From an uncultured Oscillospiraceae bacterium (GTDB lineage: Bacteria; Bacillota; Clostridia; Oscillospirales; Oscillospiraceae), in contig CAJULD010000008.1 in NCBI GenBank assembly GCA_910587505.1, forward strand, positions 24,824 through 88,823: DNA of 64,000 bases, read 5' to 3'. Of this stretch, positions 1 through 7,459 are shown in pieces. The position numbers were made by a program, and so were the translations under genes. How positions within the stretch are numbered: the stretch's first letter is position 1; each line of letters starts with the position of its first letter. The notes below the pieces were generated by a model, which saw only the letters and a list, made by a program, of their open reading frames with translations, did not search any database and had not been told where the DNA came from.

Positions 1-1
1 G

Positions 2-124
2 CAGGGGATGGCGGATGATCTGGACCGCCGGGCCAGGGGGGAGCCCCCAGCAGCCCCCGTTGGCATCGACTCCCTCGAGGACGTGTCAGAACGGCTCGAA
101 CAGGCCGAAAAAGGAGCTGTTTGA
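2..124 (+). CDS. C-terminal end of an unidentified protein (truncated by window edge)
   Basis: A reading frame is open from the window edge to a TGA at 122-124, giving 40 visible residues. The tail is charged and helix-prone, ending in DSLEDVSERLEQAEKGAV. Codon use is like the neighbours and a strong terminator follows about 40 bases later, which fits the end of a real gene. The start and any conserved domain lie outside the window, so I do not assign a family. It could also be a chance frame, since 40 codons is short. Confidence 0.45.
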   Translation, partial: QGMADDLDRRARGEPPAAPVGIDSLEDVSERLEQAEKGAV

Positions 125-162
125 AGCAAACGGTACGTTTCCGGTACGCCAGAGAAAAAGAG

Positions 163-209
163 TACCACGACGCAACACAACATTTTGTGTCTGCGTCGTG
201 GTATTTTTC
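163..209. terminator. Bidirectional intrinsic terminator
   Basis: A 12-bp perfect stem (TACCACGACGCA with TGCGTCGTGGTA) extends into an inner ACACAA/TTTGTGT stem. It is followed by TTTTT on the plus strand and has AAAAA on the other side. It separates the plus-strand gene at the window edge from guaA, which converges on it. Confidence 0.85.
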
Positions 210-249
210 ACATCAAACGCAATATATAGTGCGCGCTCTAAAAATCAAT

Positions 250-1791
250 TTATTCCCACTCAATCGTCGCCGGCGGCTTGCTGGTGATATCATAGCAAAT
301 CCGGTTGATTCCCGGAACCTCATTGACAATCCTGGTGCTGACCCGGTCCAGAACCTCATAGGGAATCCTGGCCCAGTCGGCGGTCATGAAGTCGCTGGTG
401 GTCACCGCTCGCAGCGCCAGCGTATAATCATAAGTCCTGCCATCCCCCATCACGCCTACGGACTGCGTGTTGGTCAGCACGGCAAAATACTGGCTGACGC
501 TCCCTGCCAGTCCCGCCGCGGCGATCTCCTCCCGGTAAATCGCATCCGCGTCCCGCAGCGTGTCCAGCTTCGCCCTGGTCAGATCCCCGATGACCCGAAT
601 CGCCAGACCCGGTCCGGGGAAGGGCTGCCGGCTGACCAGATACTCCGGCAATCCCAGCTCCCGCCCCAGCTGCCGCACCTCGTCCTTGAACAGCAGGCGC
701 AGCGGCTCGATAATCTCCTTGAAGTCCACATAGTCCGGCAGACCGCCCACATTGTGGTGGCTCTTGATGACCGCCGCGTCCCCTGTGCCGGACTCGATCA
801 CATCGGGATAAATCGTTCCCTGAGCCAAAAAGTCCACCGCGCCGATTTTTCCGGCTTCCTCTTCAAAGACCCGGATGAACTCCTCGCCGATGATCTTGCG
901 CTTCCTTTCCGGTTCCGTTACACCGGCCAGCTTCGTCAGAAACCGGCTTTCGGCGTCCACCCGCACAAAATTCATGGCCCAGGGCTGGAAGGCGGCTTCC
1001 ACCTCGTCCCCCTCATTTTTCCGCATCAGCCCGTGGTCCACGAACACGCAAGTCAGCTGTTCGCCCACAGCCTCCGCCAGCAGCGCGGCGCATACCGAGC
1101 TGTCCACGCCGCCGGACAGCGCCAGCAGAACCCGGCCGCCGCCAACCTTTTCCCGGATGGCGGCAATAGCGGTCCGCTTATAATCCTCCATGGTCCAGTC
1201 GCCCCTGGCTCCGCAGACCTCATAGAGGAAATTCCGGATCATTTTCAGGCCGTTTTCCGTGTGATTGACCTCCGGGTGGTACTGCACGCCATAAAATCCC
1301 CGCTTTACGTCGGCGATGGCCACGTTGGGGCAGGCCCTGGAGCGGGCTGCCAGCACAAAGCCCTCGGGTACCTTTTCCATATAGTCCCCGTGGCTCATCC
1401 AGCTGACGCCCTGCTCCGGCAGTCCCCTGAACAGGGGGCAGGATACGTCGTAGAACGTTTCCGTCTTGCCATACTCCCGGGCAGAATCGTCCTGAGCGGC
1501 GGTCACCCTGCCGCCCAGCGTATACGCCATCAGCTGGCACCCGTAGCAAATGCCAAGCACAGGGATCCCCAGCGCAAAAATTTCCGGGTCCACATGGGGC
1601 GAGGTCTCCAGATAGACGGAGTTGGGGCCGCCGGTGAAAATGAACCCGATGGGGTCCATTTTTTTCAGCTCCGCCAGGGGCGTCGTATAGGGCTTGACTT
1701 CGCAGTACACGCCGCATTCCCGGACCCGGCGGGCGATCAGCTGGTTGTACTGTCCGCCGAAATCCAGCACAATGATCGTTTGATGGGCCAT
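250..1791 (-). CDS. guaA: GMP synthase (glutamine-hydrolysing)
   Basis: Converts XMP to GMP using ATP and glutamine-derived ammonia, the last step of guanine nucleotide synthesis. The 513 residues match the usual length. The N-terminal class I amidotransferase shows the nucleophile in GICYGCQ (Cys82) and the YHPEV motif with His172 and Glu174. The ATP pyrophosphatase P-loop SGGVDS lies at 226-231, followed by the C-terminal dimerisation domain ending in the typical PPATIEWE. It lies 20 bases downstream of xpt on the same strand, so the two probably share a transcript devoted to guanine/xanthine nucleotide supply. The start is ATG at 1791 with an AGGAGG-like site upstream. A terminator follows. 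Confidence 0.97.
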   Translation of the reverse strand: MAHQTIIVLDFGGQYNQLIARRVRECGVYCEVKPYTTPLAELKKMDPIGFIFTGGPNSVYLETSPHVDPEIFALGIPVLGICYGCQLMAYTLGGRVTAAQDDSAREYGKTETFYDVSCPLFRGLPEQGVSWMSHGDYMEKVPEGFVLAARSRACPNVAIADVKRGFYGVQYHPEVNHTENGLKMIRNFLYEVCGARGDWTMEDYKRTAIAAIREKVGGGRVLLALSGGVDSSVCAALLAEAVGEQLTCVFVDHGLMRKNEGDEVEAAFQPWAMNFVRVDAESRFLTKLAGVTEPERKRKIIGEEFIRVFEEEAGKIGAVDFLAQGTIYPDVIESGTGDAAVIKSHHNVGGLPDYVDFKEIIEPLRLLFKDEVRQLGRELGLPEYLVSRQPFPGPGLAIRVIGDLTRAKLDTLRDADAIYREEIAAAGLAGSVSQYFAVLTNTQSVGVMGDGRTYDYTLALRAVTTSDFMTADWARIPYEVLDRVSTRIVNEVPGINRICYDITSKPPATIEWE

Positions 1792-1811
1792 ATCAGAACT
1801 CCTCCTTCCGT

Positions 1812-2396
1812 TTACCTGTTTTCGATTTCGCGGAACACGATCCCGTTCTCGTCGGCGCTCTCGATCACGGCCAGCGCGTGATAATTGAGCCCCATCTCCC
1901 TAAGCCGGTCGCCGCCGCCCTGGAAGCCCTTCTCCACGGCGATACCGATGCCCTTCAGCTCCGCGCCTGCCTGGCTCACCAGGTCGCACAGGCCCCGCAC
2001 CGCCTCGCCGTTGGCCATAAAGTCATCCACGATCAGCACCCTGTCCGCCGCCGTCAGCCACTCTTTGCTCAGAATCTGAGTCACTTTTTTCTTGTATGTA
2101 TAGGAAAAGATTTCGCTCTGATACAGCCCGCCCTCAATATTGTCGCTCTTGGCCTTCTTGGCGAAGACCATGGGCACGCCGTACCGCTGGGCGCAGATGG
2201 TCGCCAGGGCGATGCCGCTGGCCTCGGCGGTCAGGACCATGGTGATGTTCCCTACGTCAAAATATTTTGCGAATTCGTCCGCAATTGCCTCCATCAGCTT
2301 CACGTCCACCCGGTGATTGAGAAACCCGTCCACCTTGATGATGTTTCCGGGAAGGACCTTTCCCTCCCTGCGGATACGCTCCTGTAACTCCTGCAT
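1812..2396 (-). CDS. xpt: Xanthine phosphoribosyltransferase
   Basis: Salvages xanthine (and weakly guanine) to XMP with PRPP; GuaA next door would then make GMP. The protein has the Xpt N-terminus (KVDGFLNHRVD) and the PRPP-binding segment VLIVDDFMANGEA. I chose the ATG at 2396, giving 194 residues that line up with the usual N-terminus MQELQERIRREG. An ATG at 2408 would add four residues and has a nearer AGGA. A sigma-A promoter lies upstream (2452-2480). I looked for the guanine riboswitch that often precedes xpt in Bacillus and found none in the 175-base leader. Confidence 0.95.
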   Translation of the reverse strand: MQELQERIRREGKVLPGNIIKVDGFLNHRVDVKLMEAIADEFAKYFDVGNITMVLTAEASGIALATICAQRYGVPMVFAKKAKSDNIEGGLYQSEIFSYTYKKKVTQILSKEWLTAADRVLIVDDFMANGEAVRGLCDLVSQAGAELKGIGIAVEKGFQGGGDRLREMGLNYHALAVIESADENGIVFREIENR

Positions 2397-2451
2397 CGCT
2401 CGTACCATCCTTTCCTGAAAATAAAATCATGTCCGGTGTTTTGATAGACTT

Positions 2452-2480
2452 ATTATGCCAATAAAACCCTCTGATGGCAA
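2452..2480 (-). promoter_or_regulatory. Sigma-A promoter of xpt-guaA
   Basis: On the minus strand, TTGCCA is separated by 17 bases from CATAAT, about 45 bases upstream of xpt. No purine-riboswitch core or PurBox-like pair is visible around it. Confidence 0.6.
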
Positions 2481-2545
2481 GTGGAGAAATGGACAAATTT
2501 GCAATTTTTTGTCTGTTCCTTTCCTACAAAGGCGGCGAAAGCGGT

Positions 2546-2580
2546 ACGCCTCCGGAACCGCGCCGGGGTTCCGGAGGCGT
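2546..2580 (-). terminator. Hairpin after pgsA
   Basis: A perfect 14-bp stem (ACGCCTCCGGAACC with its complement) begins four bases after the pgsA stop. The T-rich tail on the minus strand is weak, so it may be a partial terminator or an RNA-stabilising hairpin. Confidence 0.5.
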
Positions 2581-2584
2581 GCCG

Positions 2585-3106
2585 CTACATTTCGCTGAGG
2601 CAGTCCCTGTTTTTTATGAAATACTCCACGCCGGAGTAAATAGTAGCCGCCACGATCACCGCTACGCACGCCGTGTTCAGCGCGGACGGAATGGGCAGAA
2701 ACATCAGCACGATGCACACCATGGTGGAAGCGGTCTTGATCTTCCCGGACCACCCGGCGGCAATGACCCGGCCCTTGTCGCTGGCCACCATCCGAAGGCC
2801 GCTGACGGCAAACTCCCGCACGATCACGATCAGCAGCGCCCAGGCGGGCATCCGCCCGATCTCCACAAACCACAGCATGGCCGCCGTTACCAGCATCTTG
2901 TCCGCCAGAGGGTCGGCAAATTTGCCGAAATCCGTAATGAGATTCTGTTTCCGGGCGATCTGGCCGTCCAGCATGTCCGTCAGACTGGCAATGATAAAAA
3001 TCGCCAGAGCGATATAGGACGCGAAGGGAATATCCAGGTACAGCACCAGTAAAAACGGCAGGATCAGCACGATCCGCAGCAGGGTCAGCCTGTTTGGCAG
3101 GTTCAT
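2585..3106 (-). CDS. pgsA: CDP-diacylglycerol--glycerol-3-phosphate 3-phosphatidyltransferase
   Basis: Membrane enzyme making phosphatidylglycerol phosphate, the committed step to phosphatidylglycerol and cardiolipin. The CDP-alcohol phosphotransferase signature is complete: Asp44, Asp47, Gly48, Ala51, Arg52, Gly61, Asp65 and Asp69. It has 173 residues and about four to five membrane segments, which is typical. The ATG overlaps the rimO stop (ATGA), so it is translationally coupled as the last gene of the gpsA-recX-NUDIX-rimO-pgsA block. The adjacency rimO-pgsA is a classic Firmicute arrangement. Confidence 0.96.
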   Translation of the reverse strand: MNLPNRLTLLRIVLILPFLLVLYLDIPFASYIALAIFIIASLTDMLDGQIARKQNLITDFGKFADPLADKMLVTAAMLWFVEIGRMPAWALLIVIVREFAVSGLRMVASDKGRVIAAGWSGKIKTASTMVCIVLMFLPIPSALNTACVAVIVAATIYSGVEYFIKNRDCLSEM

Positions 3107-4443
3107 TTCGCATTCTCACTTTCTTCCACCAGTTCTCCCGTCAGCTCTCCGTCCATAGCCCCGGTGATCCGGACCCGGACGAAGGTTCCCGCCTCCGGCC
3201 CGCTGTCAGCGGTGAAGTAGATTTTCCCGTCGATGTCCGGGCTCTCCGCCCAGCTGCGGCCGGTGTACATCATGGACTGCCCGTCGAAGCCTTCGCAGAG
3301 GACCTCCACGACCTCCCCCTGCATCTCCTCATTCCACTCGTCCATGATCCGGGACTGGATGTCCACCACCAGCTCCGCCCGGCGCTCCGCCTCCCCGCTG
3401 TCCACCCGGTCCATCTTTGCCGCCGGGGTTCCCTCCTCCGGGGAGTAGGGGAATACCCCTGCCCGCAGGAGCCGCCGGTCCCACAGGAACCGGCACAGCT
3501 CCTCGAATTCCGCCTCGCCCTCCCCCGGCAGGCCGGTAATCAGGCTGGTTCGCAGCACCAGTCCCGGGATTCTCTCCTGCAGTCTGTCCAGCAGGGCCTC
3601 AATGTACGCCTTGTCTCCCCGGCGGTTCATTTTTTTCAGGATCCCGTCGTTACAGTGCTGGAGGGGAATATCCAGATACTTGAGAATCTTCTCCTCCCGC
3701 GCGATAACGTCGATGAGATGATCATCCATCTGGTCCGGGTAAAGGTAGTGCAGCCGGATCCAGTGAAAATCCATTTTGCAAAGTGCCTCCAGCAGGTCCG
3801 CCAGATGGCGCTTCCCATCCCGGTCGGTTCCATACCGGGTGATGTCCTGGGCCACCACGATGAGCTCCTTCACGCCTCTTGCCGCCAGTCTCCGGGCCTC
3901 CTCGATCACCTTCTCCATGGGACGGCTCCGGTACTTCCCCCGCAGCCGGGGGATAATGCAGAAGGCGCACCAGTTATCGCATCCCTCCGCGATCCGCAGA
4001 TAGGCGTACCAGGGCGGCGTGGTCAGCACCCGGCCGAATTCGTCCACCGGCGCATTGATATCGCCAAAATACCGGGGGCGCTTTCCCGACATCGCGTCCT
4101 CCACGGCGGAAACGATGTCCTTATAGCTCCCCACCCCCAGAATGCCGTCCACCTCCGGCATCTCCGTAGGCACGTCCTCCCCATACCGCTGGGTCATACA
4201 CCCGGTCACCAGAATTTTTCTGATTTTCCCCTGGGCCTTCAGCTCCGCCATTTGGAGAATATGCTGTATGGCCTCCTCGCTGGCGGAGGAGAGGAAGCCG
4301 CAGGTGTTGATGACTACCGCGTCCGCCCCCTCCGGGGCGGGCAGCAGCGTATGCCCCGCCTGACGGCAGAGCTCCATCATCTGCTCACAGTTGACCACGT
4401 TCTTGGCGCAGCCCAGAGAAATGAAGTGCAGTTGATATGGCAT
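3103..4443 (-). CDS. rimO: Ribosomal protein S12 methylthiotransferase RimO
   Basis: Radical SAM enzyme that adds a methylthio group to an aspartate of ribosomal protein S12. It has the N-terminal UPF0004 domain starting MPYQLHFISLGCAKN with Cys12, the radical SAM triad in CDNWCAFC, and a C-terminal TRAM domain (after about residue 375). The 446 residues fit the family. I chose ATG at 4443, preceded by GGGAGG at five bases; an upstream in-frame ATG at 4464 would overlap the NUDIX gene and adds nothing conserved. Methylthiotransferases are similar to one another, but S12-type is favoured by the pgsA linkage. Confidence 0.95.
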   Translation of the reverse strand: MPYQLHFISLGCAKNVVNCEQMMELCRQAGHTLLPAPEGADAVVINTCGFLSSASEEAIQHILQMAELKAQGKIRKILVTGCMTQRYGEDVPTEMPEVDGILGVGSYKDIVSAVEDAMSGKRPRYFGDINAPVDEFGRVLTTPPWYAYLRIAEGCDNWCAFCIIPRLRGKYRSRPMEKVIEEARRLAARGVKELIVVAQDITRYGTDRDGKRHLADLLEALCKMDFHWIRLHYLYPDQMDDHLIDVIAREEKILKYLDIPLQHCNDGILKKMNRRGDKAYIEALLDRLQERIPGLVLRTSLITGLPGEGEAEFEELCRFLWDRRLLRAGVFPYSPEEGTPAAKMDRVDSGEAERRAELVVDIQSRIMDEWNEEMQGEVVEVLCEGFDGQSMMYTGRSWAESPDIDGKIYFTADSGPEAGTFVRVRITGAMDGELTGELVEESENAK

Positions 4444-4456
4444 AGCGGCCTCCCTT

Positions 4457-4885
4457 TCAAACAATCCCCCGCCTTGCAGCTTCCTTCAGCAGGCGCGGCT
4501 GGATTTCCGGATAGGTCCAGTTCCCGTCCGGCGGTTCATCCAGAAGAAAAATCTCAGCGATTTCACTATGTAGTTCCTTTGTAAAGGTATCGATCTCCGC
4601 CGCGAACAGCATTCCGCAGCTCTCCGGCCGCTGGCCGTCCCGCGCCACGGCGTAGACGCACACGGGCCGGATAGAAAAATCCTTTGCCCCCGTCTCCTCC
4701 CGCAGCTCCCGTTTGGCAGTCTGCCCAATGGATTCTCCCGGCTCCCGGTGTCCGCCGGGAATCTCCAGCGTGGTCCGCTCCCGGTGCCGGCAATATACCC
4801 ATTTCCCGCCGGACCGGGCAATAATAACCGCGAATTTCAGCTGCGCATCCTCGATCTCCTCATAAAACCTGACGTCTGTTATCAT
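4457..4885 (-). CDS. NUDIX hydrolase
   Basis: Small (142-residue) hydrolase of a nucleoside-diphosphate-linked compound; the substrate cannot be read from sequence. The NUDIX box is intact: Gly45, Glu51, Arg59, Glu60, Glu63, Glu64 and Gly66 in the spacing G-x5-E-x7-RE-x2-EE-x-G. The ATG at 4885 overlaps the recX stop as ATGA, which settles the start; a longer upstream reading is a shadow inside recX. It lies between recX and rimO in one operon. The name MutT should not be assumed. Confidence 0.9.
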   Translation of the reverse strand: MITDVRFYEEIEDAQLKFAVIIARSGGKWVYCRHRERTTLEIPGGHREPGESIGQTAKRELREETGAKDFSIRPVCVYAVARDGQRPESCGMLFAAEIDTFTKELHSEIAEIFLLDEPPDGNWTYPEIQPRLLKEAARRGIV

Positions 4886-5502
4886 TCGTCCTCCATCATT
4901 TCCGTATACCGCCCCATGGCGGCTCTGATGTCGCTCCACGGGAACCCCCGCCGCAGCAGCGCGTCGCTGATCCGCTTCTTTTCCTTCGGATCGGACAGCT
5001 CTCCCCTGCACTTCTTCTGAATCAGCCCGTCCAGTATTTCCGCCGCCTCCGGCATCTCCTCCAGGGCCCCGTCCCACAGCGCCCGGTCCACGCCCCTCCG
5101 GCGCAGCTCCTCGCGGACTCTGGCGGGCCCGTAGCCCTTCCCGCCGTAGTGCCGGACCAACGCGGCGGCGTACCCCGCGTCGTCCACGGCTCCGATGTCC
5201 TCCAGCCAGTCCGCCGCCGCCTGGGCGTCGGCTTCCCCGTTTCCTTTCCGAATCAACCGCCGGGTCAGCTCCCGCTTGCTGAGGGCCCGGCTCCCGATCA
5301 TACCGGCCGCCGCGGCTCTGGCGGAAGACGTTCTGGCGGAGGCCTTCAGCGCTTCCAGTGTCTCCCGGTCCAGCTCCAGCCCGGCGCACAGCCCGAACTT
5401 CAGCAATTCCTCCTCGGTCACCCGCAGGATGTCCCCGTCCGCCAGCCGGACCAGGAACCGCCCTTTTTTCCGCTCAGATCTCCTGACTTCTTCAATCCGC
5501 AT
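4882..5502 (-). CDS. recX: Regulatory protein RecX
   Basis: Predicted modulator of RecA filaments. The 206 residues carry the RecX three-helix repeats, with the ALSKRELTRRL and YGPARVREELRRRGV segments diagnostic of the family; a basic N-terminal strand domain precedes them. Its ATG overlaps the gpsA stop (TGATG) and its stop overlaps the NUDIX start (ATGA), so it is tightly coupled within the operon. recA is not in this window. Confidence 0.88.
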   Translation of the reverse strand: MRIEEVRRSERKKGRFLVRLADGDILRVTEEELLKFGLCAGLELDRETLEALKASARTSSARAAAAGMIGSRALSKRELTRRLIRKGNGEADAQAAADWLEDIGAVDDAGYAAALVRHYGGKGYGPARVREELRRRGVDRALWDGALEEMPEAAEILDGLIQKKCRGELSDPKEKKRISDALLRRGFPWSDIRAAMGRYTEMMEDE

Positions 5503-6503
5503 CAGATCCAGCTCTCATCCGTTTCCCGCCGCTTGTCCCGGCGCATAAGGCCGTCCATCACCTCGTGGGCGGACTTCCCCTCATACAGCACCTCGTAGGC
5601 GCAGCGGCAGATGGGCATTTCCACCCCCGCCTTTTCCGCCAGCTGGTAGGCGCTGAGGGTGGCATAGTAGCCCTCCACCACGGCCCCCACCTCGTCCATA
5701 GCCTCCCGGGCGGACCTGCCCTGCCCGATGAGGATGCCGCACCGCCGGTTCCGGGAGTGCATGGAGGTGCATGTCACAATGAGGTCCCCCATGCCGCTGA
5801 GCCCCGCGAAGGTCTCCTTCCGGCCTCCCAGTGCCACGCCCAGCCGGGCCATCTCCGTCATGCCGCGGGTCATGAGCAGGGCCCTGGCGTTGTCCCCCAG
5901 GCCCATGCCGTCGCTGATGCCGCAGCACAGAGCCAGCACGTTTTTCAGCGCGCCGCCCAGCTCCACCCCCAGCACGTCGCTGTTGGTATATACCCGGAAC
6001 CGGGCGTTCATGAACACGTCCTGGACCAGCTCCGCCGCCGCCATATCCCCTGCCGCCGCCACGCATCCGGTGGGCGCCCTCCGGCCCACCTCTTCCGCGT
6101 GAGACGGGCCGGACAGCGCCGCCGTCCGGCCCCGGCCGCCCAGCTCCTCCTCGATCACCCGGGTCATGCACAGGGCCGTGTCCTTCTCAATTCCCTTGGC
6201 GGCGGACACCACCACCGCATCCTCCCGCAGCAGCGGCGCGGCCCTCCGCGCCGTCTCTCTTACCGCGAAAGACGGCGTAGCCAGCACCACCAGTCCGCTC
6301 TCCCGCAGGCTCTCCATGTCCGCGCTCAGCTTCAGCTCCGGCCGCAGCGGCACCCCGGCCAGCCGCGGATTCTCCCTGGTCCGCTCCAGCAGCGCGCTGC
6401 GCCGGGCCGAATGGGACCACAGCGTCACGTCGTGTCCGTTGTCCGTCAGCAGCAGCGCCAGAGCAGTGCCCCAGCCCCCGCTGCCCAGTACGGTGATACG
6501 CAT
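5502..6503 (-). CDS. gpsA: NAD(P)H-dependent glycerol-3-phosphate dehydrogenase
   Basis: Makes sn-glycerol 3-phosphate from dihydroxyacetone phosphate for phospholipid synthesis; PlsY, encoded just upstream on the same strand, uses the product. The 333 residues show the Rossmann motif GSGGWG (7-12), Lys104, the SGPSHAEE segment (131-138) and catalytic Lys187 in ELGGALKNVLAL. The C-terminal helical domain is complete. It starts the run of overlapping genes continuing to pgsA. A repeat element and 120 bases of sequence separate it from plsY. Confidence 0.97.
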   Translation of the reverse strand: MRITVLGSGGWGTALALLLTDNGHDVTLWSHSARRSALLERTRENPRLAGVPLRPELKLSADMESLRESGLVVLATPSFAVRETARRAAPLLREDAVVVSAAKGIEKDTALCMTRVIEEELGGRGRTAALSGPSHAEEVGRRAPTGCVAAAGDMAAAELVQDVFMNARFRVYTNSDVLGVELGGALKNVLALCCGISDGMGLGDNARALLMTRGMTEMARLGVALGGRKETFAGLSGMGDLIVTCTSMHSRNRRCGILIGQGRSAREAMDEVGAVVEGYYATLSAYQLAEKAGVEMPICRCAYEVLYEGKSAHEVMDGLMRRDKRRETDESWI

Positions 6504-6593
6504 TATACGAACCTCCCTGAATCAGGTGTACACGCTTTCCTTAAAAAAGAAAAGCATTAAAAATTTTTAGCGCAACACTTTGTTCTGGCAGGA

Positions 6594-6619
6594 GCATATC
6601 CTCAAATTGAGGGATATGC
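6594..6619. repeat. Short palindrome between plsY and gpsA
   Basis: GCATATCCTCAA pairs with TTGAGGGATATGC apart from one bulged G. There is no T-run on either side, so it may be a processing site or just a hairpin. The remaining 90 bases up to gpsA are A/T-rich with no gene seen. Confidence 0.4.
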
Positions 6620-6624
6620 CCTCA

Positions 6625-6785
6625 GAGGCTGTACCAACCAGGCGAAGTGCGCAGATTGACGGAAAAATTTCTGACCGGCAGGGAAGGAAAGCGCAGGAAT
6701 CCTGACGGATTTCAGGCTTTTCTCACGCAGTCCGGACGGTAATTTTCCCGTCAGAATGTGTGCTCCCGCCTGTTGGTTCAGCCTC
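6625..6785 (+). repeat. MITE-like element, copy 1 (161 bp)
   Basis: Begins GAGGCTGTACCAACCAGGCG and ends CGCCTGTTGGTTCAGCCTC, which are near-perfect inverted repeats. Both sides are flanked by TCA (6622-6624 and 6786-6788), as expected for a 3-bp target duplication; the right TCA is also the plsY stop codon on the minus strand. The interior carries the family core GACCGGCAGGGAAGGAAAGC and CCTGACGGATTTCAGGC. There is no coding capacity for a transposase. Same family as 25185-25346, 26493-26652 and 58816-58976. Confidence 0.85.
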
Positions 6786-7454
6786 TCAGCCCTTTTTACT
6801 GTGGCGCAGGGCAAATCTGTTCTCCGTTCCGTTCAGAAGGCGCTTGATGTTGGCCCGGTGCTGCCACACCACCAGTCCGCCGATAATGAAGGACAGCACC
6901 ACGATCTCCCAGTGGGGGTAGCAGTACCAGCTGATAAACGGAAAGCTCGCTCCGGCCCACACGGACCCCAGGGATACGTACTTCGTCAGCACCGCCAGCA
7001 GGATAAACCCGCCCCAGACCACCAGGGCGACGCGCCAGTCGATCATGATGGCGATGGCCCCGCCGGAGAGGATCCCCTTGCCGCCCTTGAAGCGGAACAT
7101 GCAGGGGAACATGTGCCCCAGCAGGCAGAACAGCCCCGCCCAGTATTTTGCAAATAACTCCCCGTTGGGAATCTGCCCCAGCCACAGTACGCCCAGCCAT
7201 ACCGCCACAATCGCCTTGAGCACGTCCGTCAGAATGACCGCCAGCGTCAGCGGTCCGCCGAATGTCCTGTAGAAGTTGGTGAGTCCCGCGTTGCCGCTGC
7301 CGTGATTGCGGATGTCGTCCCGCAGGATATACTTCGACACGATGACCGCTCCGTTGAAGCAGCCGCAGAAATACGCCTCCACCGCGATGGGGAGCAGAAA
7401 AACAGCGGCAAATTTCAGCCAGGAAAGGATTTCCGGTCCCTGCTGCATACTCAT
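6786..7454 (-). CDS. plsY: Acyl-phosphate glycerol-3-phosphate acyltransferase
   Basis: Multi-pass membrane enzyme that acylates glycerol 3-phosphate with acyl phosphate, giving lysophosphatidate. The protein (222 residues) shows the PlsY motifs SGNAGLTNFYRTFG and GHMFPCMFRFKGGKG and about five membrane helices. I chose ATG at 7454, ten bases after AGGAGG; a TTG at 7463 overlapping the der stop is possible. It sits in the der-plsY-(repeat)-gpsA order common in Firmicutes. Its stop codon coincides with the flank of repeat copy 1, so the extreme C-terminus may have been reset by that insertion. Confidence 0.95.
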   Translation of the reverse strand: MSMQQGPEILSWLKFAAVFLLPIAVEAYFCGCFNGAVIVSKYILRDDIRNHGSGNAGLTNFYRTFGGPLTLAVILTDVLKAIVAVWLGVLWLGQIPNGELFAKYWAGLFCLLGHMFPCMFRFKGGKGILSGGAIAIMIDWRVALVVWGGFILLAVLTKYVSLGSVWAGASFPFISWYCYPHWEIVVLSFIIGGLVVWQHRANIKRLLNGTENRFALRHSKKG

Positions 7455-7459
7455 GACAA

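Noticed and set aside
121..1881. A 586-codon open frame on the plus strand opposite guaA
   Set aside because: It is antisense to a complete GMP synthase, is rich in His/Pro/Gln as GC-rich shadows are, and has no RBS.
2409..2584. Possible guanine riboswitch before xpt
   Set aside because: No three-way junction core or loop-loop motifs; only a promoter and the pgsA hairpin are seen.
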